The notes: generated from the letters alone by a model not told the origin. Positions 36,301 through 43,497 are shown, counted from the first letter of the stretch. The stretch: 64,000 bases of DNA from an uncultured Bacteroidota bacterium (GCA_903893815.1 CAITNS010000040.1:124001-188000), one strand, 5' to 3'. A program made the numbers and translations.

Positions 36301-38465
36301 CAGGTAATTGGACGTATAATGGTGGTACTAAAAATTTTGGCACAAGCACTGTAGTATTTAACGGAACTGGAGCTCAACAAATTAATGGTACATTAATCAC
36401 TCAAATTTTTTATAATATTACGGTTAATAAAACTGCTGGCACACTTTTAAATACTGGAGGTTCATTAACTACTATTACTTTAAATAATGATTACTTGCAA
36501 ACTCAAGGTGATTTTTCTGCGCCAACAACTATTAACGCGGCAGGTAACTGGACTCATAATGCAGGAACGTTTTCGCCAAATTTAGGCACTGTAAACTTTA
36601 ATGGTACAACGTCAAAATCAATTACAAGTACGGCCATCTCGTCTGAAAATTTCTATAATCTAACCCTTAATAAAACAACAGCTGGTACAAATGTGCTCGA
36701 CGTTGTAGGAACCTTTACTAATTTAAATGTAGATAATAATTTAACCATTACATTAGGTAACCTATCTGCTCCAGCAACAATTAATGTTGCAGGTAACTGG
36801 AGTAGAGCAAATAGTGCTAATGCTATTTTCACTCATAACAACGGAAAAGTTATTTTTGATGGTGCCGGAGCTCAAACTTTAGGCGCTTCTGCTGCTCAAG
36901 TGTTTTATAATATAGAGATAAATAAGGCTGGGAATACCTTAACATCATCTGCTAACCCTTTAACTGCAAATAACTATGAGCAATTAGCAGGAAGTTTTAC
37001 AACGGCGAACAACTCAGTATTTAATATTAATGGTAATTACAGACAAGAAGCTGGTACTTTTACCAACACTGGTACAACAACCATTAACTTAACAGGAGAC
37101 TTTATCTATAATGCAGGAACATTTACGCATAATACAGGAACGCTGTTGTTAAATGGTACCACTGCTGCTCAAAGAATTAGAGGAAGTTTATCCGCAGTAT
37201 TAAATAACTTTACCTTAAATAACACCTTTGCAACTGTTCCACAAATTGTATTGGATACTTTCTTAACTGTCAGAAACCAAATAACATTAACGAGCGGTGT
37301 GTTACAAAGTAATTCGACAGATATTTTAATATTAGATAAAAACGCTGTTGGTTCAATTACAACTTGTGGTATTGGAAGTTCTTCAAGTTTTGTGGACGGA
37401 CCTTTACGTTATACAATGGCTTGGAATAATAACTCTACTACGTTGAATTTCCCAATAGGAAAATCAGGTGTATATGGTGCTGCATCTTTAGTTGTTAGAC
37501 ATACAAATGCATTTTCATATGCATATACCAGTGAAATGATAAATGGCGATGCAGATGCATTGGGTTATACAAAACCAGCAACCATACAATACGTGTCACA
37601 TGTTAGATATTTAGATTTAAAAAGAGGACTAACTGTTAGTCCAAACACTTCTGATAGTACAAATCTTCAAAGAACTGGTGCTAATGGACCCAGAATTACC
37701 ATGTACTATGTAGCCGAAGATGCTGTTACAGATTTACCAAATTTAACTATTTGTAAAACAAGAGCTAATAAATTAGAATGGTACGATTTAGCAGCAACTT
37801 CAACAGGTACTCCAACAGGGAATTCGGTAACCCCAGCAAACTCTGCATTATTTACATCATTTAGTAAATTTGTTTTAGCAAATAAAGTTGGCGGCACTAA
37901 TCCATTACCAGTTGATTTAATCTCATTTACTGGTGTTTCAGAAGGAACTTATAATTCCGTTTCATGGAAGTCTGCAGTAGAAACAAATTTCAGACATTAT
38001 GAATTAGAAAGTTCTGAAGACGGAGTTACCTTTAATAAAATAGCTACGGTGAATCCAATTGGTAATGTATCATCTAGTAATGATTATAATTATTTAGACT
38101 TCAGCCCTTTCAGTCCAATTACTTATTACAGGTTAAAAATGGTTGACTTAGACTATACATTTGAGCATAGCAATATTATCTCTATTGAAAATGGAATTAA
38201 TAAAACAGGAATATTGGTTGTTTATCCAAATCCTGCCTCAAATGAATTGTATATTAAACTCTCAGTTCCAAACGAAAAAAGTGTGACCATTGACATAAAA
38301 GATATTTTAGGTAGAGTTATATACAAACAAGAAATAGATTTAACCCAATCTATAAATAACAACTATATCAATACTACTAATTTTGCATCAGGAACATACA
38401 TTGTAAGTATTAATGCTGGTAATTCTTTATCAGAAAATATTAAAGTGGTTATTAATAAAAATTAA
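33399..38465 (+). CDS. Giant secreted repeat protein with fibronectin III-like domain and T9SS sorting domain
   Basis: A 1688-residue exported protein. Signal peptide MKKSLLLILIIFSLFKFENLNAQ. The N-terminal region includes a bacterial MAM/PA14-like beta domain (residues about 40-250) and a fibronectin III-like segment (MTLNWPDWATGELGYVIYASDDGG ... TTYMWKVHAVSEG). From about 370 to 1310 lies a chain of imperfect blocks of roughly 90-115 residues with the pattern NGTGAQ-x-ING, NITVNKTAGT, and APTTINAAGNWTHNAGTF, typical of Bacteroidota 'beta-strand repeat' surface proteins. The end (VVYPNPASNELYIKLSVPNEK to IKVVINKN) is a T9SS type A domain. Probably a cell-surface or biofilm structural protein. 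Confidence 0.85.
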   Translation: MKKSLLLILIIFSLFKFENLNAQSCANYAVTRTTGTAYTSIATTGNQIYSWRRITGSLANQQDDNRSYQIPIGFDYWYLGTRYNYLSVSVNGFCDFSSSAADGDAGAGGCGAIQYRENPNAFTCNTNGTWLALAPLYDDIWVNNGGANPLSTSIRYLNTGTYPNRVMTIEWINMDAWNAANPPTFTAAASLNFQVKLYEGTGNIEFVYGTMNGGTATWAYVCGINGSTQSATATAAELLNQTVANTATFNNTETTTLATVPASSTTILFNPTTPTPAAGALTFSSITASSMTLNWPDWATGELGYVIYASDDGGATYTFLTQLAANSTSYNANTLSSGTTYMWKVHAVSEGQLSTPLTGTQATLPKVPIKSIATGLWSNTATWDCACVPTTNDDVTISDGTTVTVDMNASCDDIFIGEGASGNLVIGNNATSRIMTIRGTTTIRTGGTFQSDNVNAATHQLWIRGNIINNGTTNLSPGSGSNTRSYFFRVGNQTISGTGATTNFGAMALKLDTINGAPYTLEVTSNNFSASSGFLDMQFGTFKFSSPGTCTITPFSAGISYNSYCGLWMNSTNSVMNTLGSVTYFGPFRVSGGIVNIGDAVDENLTSGGNIVSISSGTVSIAGRFDRTNGVNLTDFRMSGGLLTVNRNGSTSATLAPFTIDVVGSSFNWTGGNIVIQNAGTGGLGYINTGAAASFTVNTTGILQIGNASTNAAQNIRINTNIPVSNLTVNNTNSPIATVITNSLAVNNNVLLSAGSSLVASNLNISAGGDWTNNGATYTPGTNITIFNGTGTQNINGTAVTQTFNDVTVLKTAGQTLQSGGSTINWSIRNLLITTGIVSAPSATVFITGNWTNNSTFTPNNGVISFTGAGAQSISSASNVNENFYWMFVNKTGNTLSTGGTITNINVGKSLRIIANTFTAPSTMNVTDSCWQQGGTFNYPTTTLNIGGSWFMTGAGTANQNASITNVAGNWTYNGGTKNFGTSTVVFNGTGAQQINGTLITQIFYNITVNKTAGTLLNTGGSLTTITLNNDYLQTQGDFSAPTTINAAGNWTHNAGTFSPNLGTVNFNGTTSKSITSTAISSENFYNLTLNKTTAGTNVLDVVGTFTNLNVDNNLTITLGNLSAPATINVAGNWSRANSANAIFTHNNGKVIFDGAGAQTLGASAAQVFYNIEINKAGNTLTSSANPLTANNYEQLAGSFTTANNSVFNINGNYRQEAGTFTNTGTTTINLTGDFIYNAGTFTHNTGTLLLNGTTAAQRIRGSLSAVLNNFTLNNTFATVPQIVLDTFLTVRNQITLTSGVLQSNSTDILILDKNAVGSITTCGIGSSSSFVDGPLRYTMAWNNNSTTLNFPIGKSGVYGAASLVVRHTNAFSYAYTSEMINGDADALGYTKPATIQYVSHVRYLDLKRGLTVSPNTSDSTNLQRTGANGPRITMYYVAEDAVTDLPNLTICKTRANKLEWYDLAATSTGTPTGNSVTPANSALFTSFSKFVLANKVGGTNPLPVDLISFTGVSEGTYNSVSWKSAVETNFRHYELESSEDGVTFNKIATVNPIGNVSSSNDYNYLDFSPFSPITYYRLKMVDLDYTFEHSNIISIENGINKTGILVVYPNPASNELYIKLSVPNEKSVTIDIKDILGRVIYKQEIDLTQSINNNYINTTNFASGTYIVSINAGNSLSENIKVVINKN

Positions 38466-38476
38466 TCATAGAATTT

Positions 38477-38513
38477 AAAAAAGCCCTGAAATTGATACTT
38501 TCAGGGCTTTTTT
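38477..38513 (+). terminator. Strong intrinsic terminator
   Basis: AAAAAAGCCCTGAAA and TTTCAGGGCTTTTTT are perfect 15-bp arms with a 7-nt loop, ending in a T-run, just after the giant repeat protein. Confidence 0.95.
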
Positions 38514-38601
38514 ACGAATTAATAATACGACAACAAACGACTACAATTACTTTTATTCGAATCTAATTGACTAATAACCGAATAAAGTTTTGTGTTGGAT
38601 T

Positions 38602-38609
38602 TACCTTTG
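38602..38609 (+). promoter_or_regulatory. Candidate ssb -7 box
   Basis: TACCTTTG fits TAnnTTTG exactly, leaving a leader of about 80 nt before ssb. No convincing -33 element was found at the usual distance. Confidence 0.4.
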
Positions 38610-38694
38610 TGTCGTCGAAATGATGAAGCGCTTCAAAATCAAAAAACGACAAAACTAATTTGTAGAAAACTCTAATAATTTAAAAAAAGAAAAC

Positions 38695-39036
38695 ATGATG
38701 AACACATTAAGAAACCGCGTACAGTTAATTGGTAATTTAGGAACAGCTCCAGAAATTAAAAATTTAGAAGGAGGCAAAAAAATGGCAAAATTAGTTATTG
38801 CTACTAGTGAAACATTTAAAAATCAAAAAGGAGAAAAAGTAACAGAAACAACATGGCATACGCTAACTGCATGGGGAAATCAAGCTGCCTTTGCGGAAAA
38901 ATTTTTAGAAAAAGGTTCTGAAATTGCTATAGATGGTAAACTACAAAACAACAATTACACAGATAAAGATGGTGTAAAACGCTACGTAACTAACATTATC
39001 GTGAATGAATTTACAATGTTAGGTAAAAAGAAATAA
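38695..39036 (+). CDS. ssb: Single-stranded DNA-binding protein, short form
   Basis: A 113-residue OB-fold protein: RNRVQLIGNLGTAPEIKN, then AKLVIATSETFKN, TTWHTLTAWGNQAAFAEKFLEKGSEIAIDGKLQNNNYTDKDGVKRYVTNIIVNEFTML. The OB-fold is complete but the protein stops at LGKKK, with no acidic C-terminal tail ending in DDDIPF-like residues that recruits partner proteins in E. coli SSB. Such short Ssb paralogues are frequent in Bacteroidota. It may bind ssDNA in recombination or transformation rather than replication (inference). An ATG follows the first ATG directly. Confidence 0.92.
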   Translation: MMNTLRNRVQLIGNLGTAPEIKNLEGGKKMAKLVIATSETFKNQKGEKVTETTWHTLTAWGNQAAFAEKFLEKGSEIAIDGKLQNNNYTDKDGVKRYVTNIIVNEFTMLGKKK

Positions 39037-39050
39037 ATTTTAATTTCTTA

Positions 39051-39091
39051 AACAAAACGCCCATTAGCTTACTACTAATGGGCGTTTTGTT
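39051..39091. terminator. Bidirectional intrinsic terminator
   Basis: AACAAAACGCCCATTAG and CTAATGGGCGTTTTGTT pair perfectly over 17 bp with a 7-nt loop, followed by T-runs in both directions. It serves ssb and the convergent zinc phospholipase-like gene. Confidence 0.95.
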
Positions 39092-39111
39092 TTTTTTAAT
39101 ATTTGAATTAA

Positions 39112-40119
39112 TTAATCTTCATGCCCTTTGGCATTTTTTATTTTTTGTTCTAGGTACAATTGTTCTTCAAGCTCCATTTGTTTCTTTAATGAATCGCTAA
39201 TATCTTTTTGTCCCAATTTTTCTAAGTTAGGTTTTCCTGAGTTTACCCATGCTGTATACCACAAACTTCCCACCATAATGATACTCTCACGCATCCTTCG
39301 TTCAACTTGCCCTTTAATCATTAAATCATAACGATTCGTGTATTCTATTGAGTAAACCTTCATCATTAAATTACCTCTGTTTTCATAAGAATACTTTCTA
39401 TCTTGCGGAAATTCTTTATTAAGCGCTGCTTCAAATTTCAAAACACTATCTACGCCCATATGACTATCGTAAACAATTTTCCAAGCTGACTTAATTGGAG
39501 AATCAACATACTTAGCTCTTCCAACAAAATAATCATAATCCTCTGCTTTTAATTCAGGAATGCGGCTTTCCCAAAAACCATGTATGCCTCTCTGCCCAGT
39601 TAATTGTCCGTTATAATTTTCAGTGGTATGCAAAGGCACATGAGCATCGGCAATATAGTGACCTAAATCAGCACTGTAATGTAAAATCTGATCGAGGTTT
39701 TCGTTTTTAAAAGCGTTCAGTAATTTATAGTAATGCTTTTCGATTTGCCAAGGCACAATTCCATAAGCCATTAATGTGTCTTCCGAATATTTTGCAATGG
39801 CAGCTTTCCAAAATTTAGGTACACTATCAAAAGCATGTGTTCCATAATGATCAATGTCAATATAATGACGAGGCGCCTCTCCATCAACTCCATAGCGTCT
39901 TTTATCAGGATCAACTGCGTGGTTGGTTACAAACTCAATATGAGTTTTATAAAACGTTACCATTTCGGGAGGCAATGTAAACACCGCCATACGATTAATG
40001 CGTTTGTGGCCATAAAAGCCCCAGGATTGAGATGATTGCTTGGGAAGCACAAAAACAAAGCCCAAACAAATAAATACTAGAGCTGTAATTTTTTTCACCG
40101 TGTTAATTTTTAATTCCAT
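39112..40119 (-). CDS. Zinc-dependent phospholipase C / S1-P1 nuclease-fold protein
   Basis: A 335-residue exported protein. After a signal peptide the mature N-terminus begins SQSWGFYGHKRIN, with a Trp and His that supply metal ligands in this fold. Further His/Asp clusters appear in RHYIDIDHYG, in HYSADLGHYIADAHVPLHTTENYNG, and in GIHGFWES, the trinuclear zinc set of P1 nuclease and phospholipase C proteins. Bacteroidota members are annotated as zinc-dependent phospholipase C family; lipid or nucleic-acid specificity cannot be decided here. Confidence 0.85.
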   Translation of the reverse strand: MELKINTVKKITALVFICLGFVFVLPKQSSQSWGFYGHKRINRMAVFTLPPEMVTFYKTHIEFVTNHAVDPDKRRYGVDGEAPRHYIDIDHYGTHAFDSVPKFWKAAIAKYSEDTLMAYGIVPWQIEKHYYKLLNAFKNENLDQILHYSADLGHYIADAHVPLHTTENYNGQLTGQRGIHGFWESRIPELKAEDYDYFVGRAKYVDSPIKSAWKIVYDSHMGVDSVLKFEAALNKEFPQDRKYSYENRGNLMMKVYSIEYTNRYDLMIKGQVERRMRESIIMVGSLWYTAWVNSGKPNLEKLGQKDISDSLKKQMELEEQLYLEQKIKNAKGHED

Positions 40120-40255
40120 CCATTAAAATATGACCTTATTATTAAACATAATTTAGAGAACTAAATATACAAAAAAAACGTTTTATGAATGTTATTTAAT
40201 CGCAACCATTATTTTAAAATACAGAAATAAAACTATCTTTACAATAAATATTAAG

Positions 40256-40849
40256 ATGGATTTGCTTCATAAAATATTTGTTATAATCTCTTTTTGTTTG
40301 AGTTTTTTGAAGTCAAATTCTCAAACTCGTATACAAGAATTATCCGCTGTTCAATATAATCAAAACGTCATTATTAGCTATCTCATTAGTGCTGGCAATA
40401 GTTGTGCAGGTTACCAAATACTTAAATCTAATGATTCCTTAAATTTTGATGTTATATTTGATTATGCTGGTATTTGTGGCGAATCTACAAAGTCGCAAAA
40501 CATTACTTATTCAGATGAATCTCCTCAAAAGAACAAAAAAAATTATTACAAAGTTTTAATTCAGCCCTCCGACTATTCTAATGTAATTTCTGTATTTTAC
40601 ACTGACCTTGCAGAAAAAGGATATCTACTAATGCAAAATCCAATCACACAAAATTTATCGTTAGTGAGTGATTTAAATAGTGGTGATTTGAAGATTTACA
40701 ATCAAATGGGGAAGTTAACCCTATCAGTTAGTCCCAACGAACAAGGACTATATCATGAGGATATTTCTTGGTTAGGAAATGGGATATATTATTTTATTCT
40801 AGAAAATGCTAAAGGAAAACCTTTGCATGGAAAATTCATTAAGGAGTAA
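40256..40849 (+). CDS. Small secreted protein with a T9SS-like C-terminus
   Basis: A 197-residue exported protein with a signal peptide ending SNSQ. The region IIFDYAGICGESTKSQNITYSDESP and the following strands form a short fibronectin-like beta domain (YNQNVIISYLISAGNSCAGYQILKSNDSLNF). The last 65 residues (LMQNPITQNLSLVSDLNSGDLKIYNQMG ... GIYYFILENAKGKPLHGKFIKE) follow the T9SS type A pattern, with NP in place of the usual PNP. The function is unknown. It is divergent from the zinc phospholipase-like gene. Confidence 0.75.
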   Translation: MDLLHKIFVIISFCLSFLKSNSQTRIQELSAVQYNQNVIISYLISAGNSCAGYQILKSNDSLNFDVIFDYAGICGESTKSQNITYSDESPQKNKKNYYKVLIQPSDYSNVISVFYTDLAEKGYLLMQNPITQNLSLVSDLNSGDLKIYNQMGKLTLSVSPNEQGLYHEDISWLGNGIYYFILENAKGKPLHGKFIKE

Positions 40850-40954
40850 GATTTAAACTAAGCGCCTCCTAGTAATAGTAATACTTTTTTCATTTTCTTT
40901 AACTGGGTTAGGTTTATAATACTGTAAAAGTAAATGATAAACAATTAAAACAAT

Positions 40955-40969
40955 AGGGGGTTACCCCCT
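40955..40969. repeat. GC-rich small palindrome
   Basis: AGGGGGTTACCCCCT is a perfect palindrome around a central base, in an otherwise very AT-rich gap between convergent genes. It is not followed by a T-run. It looks like a REP-type single unit. Confidence 0.5.
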
Positions 40970-40981
40970 CAAAATAAAACA

Positions 40982-41013
40982 AAAGCCTCATCGGTAAAAA
41001 CAGATGAGGCTTT
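40982..41013 (-). terminator. Terminator after citrate synthase
   Basis: AAAGCCTCATC and GATGAGGCTTT are perfect 11-bp arms with a 10-nt loop, at the 3' end of gltA; usable from both sides. Confidence 0.85.
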
Positions 41014-41032
41014 AAATAAATAATAAAGTAGA

Positions 41033-42355
41033 TTAAACTTTAGCTTCTTGTGCTTTTTTAATAATAGCTTTAATGTTTTCTGTAGTTGTAGAGTTTGGAC
41101 GCTCAATAGCCGAGCCAGTTGCTCTATCCCATACTAAACTTGCTAATACACCTAATGCACGGGATACACCAAATAATACGGTGTAAAAATCATATTCATG
41201 CATACCATAATGTGACAATAAAGCTCCTGAATGAGCATCCACATTTGGCCATGGATTTTTAATTTTTCCAGTTGATTCTAAAATTGGAGGTGCAACTTCA
41301 TATACCATTTGCACGATTTCACAAATATCATCATGCTTTATGTATGTTCTGTAAAAATCTTGTTGTGCTGTAAAACGAGGATCAGTTTTACGTAACACCG
41401 CGTGTCCATATCCTGGTACAACTTTCCCCTCAGTTAAGGTTTGTTTGATGTATTCAGCAATTTGTTCTTTAGTTGGTAAACCACCACCTAAATTTTCCTT
41501 CAGCTCCATAATCCAACCTAATACCTCTTGATTTGCTAAACCATGCAATGGGCCCGCTAAACCATTCATCCCCGCAGCAAATGCTAAATAAGGGTCAGAT
41601 AAGGCAGAACCTACTAAATGTGTAGCATGCGCAGAAACGTTGCCTCCTTCATGATCTACGTGAATCGTTAAATATAAACGCATTAAACGTTTCATATCAA
41701 ACTCTTCGTAACCTAACATGTGTGCAAAGTTTGCAGCCCAATCTAATTTATGATCTGGCTCAATATGAGCGCCATTTTTATATTTACGGCGATAGATATA
41801 AGAAGCTATTCTTGGTAAACGTGCAATTAAATTCATTGAATCTTCATACACATAATCCCAATAATCTTTTTTATTTACACCTTTTGCATACGCTTTTGCA
41901 AAAACACTTTCTGTTTGCATAGCCATAATACCTATTACAAACTGTGTCATTGGATGAGTATCTACAGGTAATTTTTCAATAACATCAAACACGTGTTTTG
42001 GAACGTTACTACGTTTTTGCCATTCTCCAGTAATATAATTTACATCTTCTTGAGTTGGCAATTCTCCAACTAACATTAAATAAAAAATACCCTCTGGTAA
42101 TGGTTCTGTACCACCTGGAGCTTTTGGTAAATGCTTACGTAACTCAGGGATTGAATAACCTCTAAAACGGATTCCTTCTTCAGCATCTAATTTAGATGTT
42201 TCTGTTACCATTCCAACCATACCCTTCATTCCTTGGTACACTTGAGCTACAGTAATTTCACCTAATTTTAAATCGCCATGATTTTTGATAATATCTTTAA
42301 TCTCAGCCGCTAATGGCACTGCTTTTTCGCGAAACTTATCTTTTAATCTATCCAT
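41033..42355 (-). CDS. gltA: Citrate synthase, eukaryotic type
   Basis: A 440-residue TCA-cycle enzyme that condenses oxaloacetate and acetyl-CoA. The catalytic triad is intact: His271 (PLHGLANQE), His318 (GYGHAVLRKTDPR) and Asp373 (NVDAHSGALL). HVDHEGGNVSAH (232-243) is also conserved. Overall sequence and numbering follow the mitochondrial/eukaryotic-type enzyme, a homodimer, rather than the NADH-regulated hexameric E. coli type. It has its own promoter and terminator. Confidence 0.96.
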   Translation of the reverse strand: MDRLKDKFREKAVPLAAEIKDIIKNHGDLKLGEITVAQVYQGMKGMVGMVTETSKLDAEEGIRFRGYSIPELRKHLPKAPGGTEPLPEGIFYLMLVGELPTQEDVNYITGEWQKRSNVPKHVFDVIEKLPVDTHPMTQFVIGIMAMQTESVFAKAYAKGVNKKDYWDYVYEDSMNLIARLPRIASYIYRRKYKNGAHIEPDHKLDWAANFAHMLGYEEFDMKRLMRLYLTIHVDHEGGNVSAHATHLVGSALSDPYLAFAAGMNGLAGPLHGLANQEVLGWIMELKENLGGGLPTKEQIAEYIKQTLTEGKVVPGYGHAVLRKTDPRFTAQQDFYRTYIKHDDICEIVQMVYEVAPPILESTGKIKNPWPNVDAHSGALLSHYGMHEYDFYTVLFGVSRALGVLASLVWDRATGSAIERPNSTTTENIKAIIKKAQEAKV

Positions 42356-42828
42356 TTTTTAATTGTTTAATAACCTCGTAAATTTAGGCAGTGGATTGAT
42401 TTAAACAAATTAAATTTGCATTATTTTTAATGAAAATTGAAAATAATTTAACCACAATTTGTGATTTTATTTTAGCTAATTATTATCCTAACTTTTATTG
42501 AATGTTAAGCGCAAAAAAACTAAATAAAAAAGCTTGTAGAAATAAAATAATAAAGTGGAATTAATAAGAGAAAAGACACTCTTAAAATAAATCTCTGTGA
42601 TTCTCTGGAGGCTTTGATGCTTAAGTACTTATGTTTTAAAAATGTCATAAAACTAGGGTTTTAGCTTATTTATTAATCGCAAGTAAACATAAAAAGCATC
42701 TATACAAATCACTAGATGGCCAGCCCAGCCATCTATTTATAATACAATAGAATACAACCGATAATTCCCGCCCCTCAAATACAAGCTCTTTGAACAAATA
42801 ACATCAAGATAAAATAAACAAAAATAAA
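42356..42828. other. Intergenic stretch with no gene
   Basis: AT-rich, no credible ORF. It holds the gltA promoter (42379-42409), a hairpin at 42713-42735 (TAGATGGC paired with GCCATCTA), and a degenerate CTCTGTGATTCTCTG stretch near 42595 that resembles part of another common Bacteroidota repeat. Confidence 0.7.
42379..42409 (-). promoter_or_regulatory. Citrate synthase promoter
   Basis: On the minus strand TTTG (42406-42409) lies 19 nt from TAAATTTA (42379-42386), one mismatch from TAnnTTTG. The gltA ATG follows about 24 nt downstream. Confidence 0.5.
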
Positions 42829-42854
42829 AAAGCCCTGAATCACTGAAGGGCTTT
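42829..42854 (-). terminator. Terminator after the tRNA-Met remnant
   Basis: AAAGCCCT and AGGGCTTT arms around a 10-nt loop, followed on the minus strand by a T-rich run. It has the same layout as the terminator of the intact tRNA-Met. Confidence 0.8.
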
Positions 42855-42855
42855 G

Positions 42856-42919
42856 TAGTGAGAAGGAGATTTGAACTCGTGTCCGCCAGCTGGCGGATAT
42901 GAATCAATGCTCTAACCAA
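42856..42919 (-). pseudogene. tRNA-Met(CAT) remnant carrying the dispersed palindrome
   Basis: The 3' half (CACGAGTTCAAATCTC, then TTCTCACTA) matches the intact tRNA-Met at 43198-43271 except for one T-stem base; the CAT anticodon loop and part of the D-arm (TTGGTTAGAGC) also match. The segment after TTCATA, normally positions 38-47, is replaced by TCCGCCAGCTGGCGGA (42882-42897). The acceptor 5' side and part of the D-arm are missing and replaced by the GIY-YIG ORF. Confidence 0.8.
42882..42897. repeat. Dispersed palindrome TCCGCCAGCTGGCGGA
   Basis: Perfect 16-base palindrome identical to the core of the copy at 10108-10123; it sits between the anticodon loop and the T-arm of the tRNA-Met remnant. 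Confidence 0.85.
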
Positions 42920-43154
42920 TAACATTCCAAATAAATTCTCTACCCTTAGCTGTTTTTAATTCTTTTTCTCTTTTCAAAGCACTTGCTTTGTCTTTAAAAC
43001 TTTCTGAATGCACTAATTTCCAAGGTCGATATCTTAAAGTATATCCTTTAGTTTCCAACTCATTATGAGCTAATAACCTCTGCTCTATATTGGCAGTATA
43101 GCCAACGTAAATTTTATTGAATTTTTCTGAGTATAATGCGTAAACTGTAAACAT
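42912..43154 (-). CDS. GIY-YIG nuclease family protein, tRNA-linked
   Basis: An 80-residue protein, the size of single-domain GIY-YIG nucleases. Visible motifs: VYALYS for the GIY strand, YVGYT for the YIG strand, then IEQRLLAHN with the catalytic Arg and the HN pair, and ALKREKELK with the metal-binding Glu. It lies on the minus strand between an intact tRNA-Met plus terminator (43163-43196) and a tRNA-Met remnant. Its last codons and stop (GGT TAG) are the D-loop sequence of that remnant, so the reading frame is closed by tRNA DNA. Its ATG follows the terminator T-run directly, with no promoter of its own visible. It may be a homing-type or structure-specific endonuclease; activity is inference. 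Confidence 0.8.
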   Translation of the reverse strand: MFTVYALYSEKFNKIYVGYTANIEQRLLAHNELETKGYTLRYRPWKLVHSESFKDKASALKREKELKTAKGREFIWNVIG

Positions 43155-43162
43155 AGGTTCAT

Positions 43163-43196
43163 AAAAAAGCCTGCTCCTAAATTAAGAACAGGCTTT
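43163..43196 (-). terminator. Terminator of tRNA-Met
   Basis: AAAGCCTG and CAGGCTTT arms followed on the minus strand by a T-run; begins two bases after the tRNA discriminator base. Confidence 0.8.
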
Positions 43197-43197
43197 G

Positions 43198-43271
43198 TAG
43201 TGAGAACGAGATTTGAACTCGTGACCTTCGGGTTATGAATCCGATGCTCTAACCAACTGAGCTACCTCACC
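43198..43271 (-). tRNA. tRNA-Met(CAT), elongator type
   Basis: A 74-nt cloverleaf: acceptor GGTGAGG with TCTCACT, D-arm GCTC AGTTGGTTA GAGC, anticodon arm TCGGA TTCATAA CCCGA (anticodon CAT; A31-C39 unpaired), T-arm ACGAG TTCAAAT CTCGT, then discriminator A. CCA is not encoded. The ordinary D-arm and paired first acceptor position argue against the initiator tRNA. A CAT anticodon could also belong to lysidine-modified tRNA-Ile2, which cannot be excluded by eye. Confidence 0.9.
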
Positions 43272-43305
43272 AAATATTTTTATTTTAAAGAACTATGAAC
43301 TCCTG

Positions 43306-43321
43306 TCCGCTAGCTAGCGGT
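43306..43321. repeat. Palindrome variant, unit 1
   Basis: TCCGCTAGCTAGCGGT, one base from a perfect palindrome of the TCCGCYAGCTRGCGGA family. Confidence 0.8.
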
Positions 43322-43393
43322 TATGAATCCGATGCTCTAACCAACTGAGCTACCTCACCAAATATTTTTATTTTAAAGAACTATGAACTCCTG

Positions 43394-43409
43394 TCCGCTA
43401 GCTAGCGGA
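43394..43409. repeat. Palindrome variant, unit 2
   Basis: TCCGCTAGCTAGCGGA, perfect palindrome, placed directly after the anticodon-loop sequence TTCATA on the minus strand. Confidence 0.85.
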
Positions 43410-43421
43410 TATGAATCCGAT

Positions 43422-43437
43422 TCCGCCAGCTGGCGAA
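43422..43437. repeat. Second palindrome in unit 2, replacing the D-arm
   Basis: The core CGCCAGCTGGCG is the CCAGCTGG subtype, as at 10.1 and 42.9 kb. It stands where the other units have GCTCTAACCAACTGAGC. Confidence 0.85.
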
Positions 43438-43481
43438 TACTCTCACCAAATATTTTTATTTTAAAGAACTATGAACTCCTG

Positions 43482-43497
43482 TCCGCTAGCTAGCGGA
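43482..43497. repeat. Palindrome variant, unit 3
   Basis: TCCGCTAGCTAGCGGA, identical to the unit 2 copy at 43394. Confidence 0.85.

Noticed and set aside
40955-40969. Terminator for the small T9SS protein
   Set aside because: No T-run follows the hairpin on either strand.
42737-42925. Open frame of 62 codons on the minus strand through the tRNA-Met remnant
   Set aside because: It is formed by the palindrome and tRNA remnant (I-R-Q-L-A-D is the palindrome read in frame) and the terminator; no domain and no start context.
43198-43271. Initiator tRNA-fMet
   Set aside because: The 3' anticodon arm looks initiator-like, but the D-arm and the first acceptor pair are of the elongator kind.
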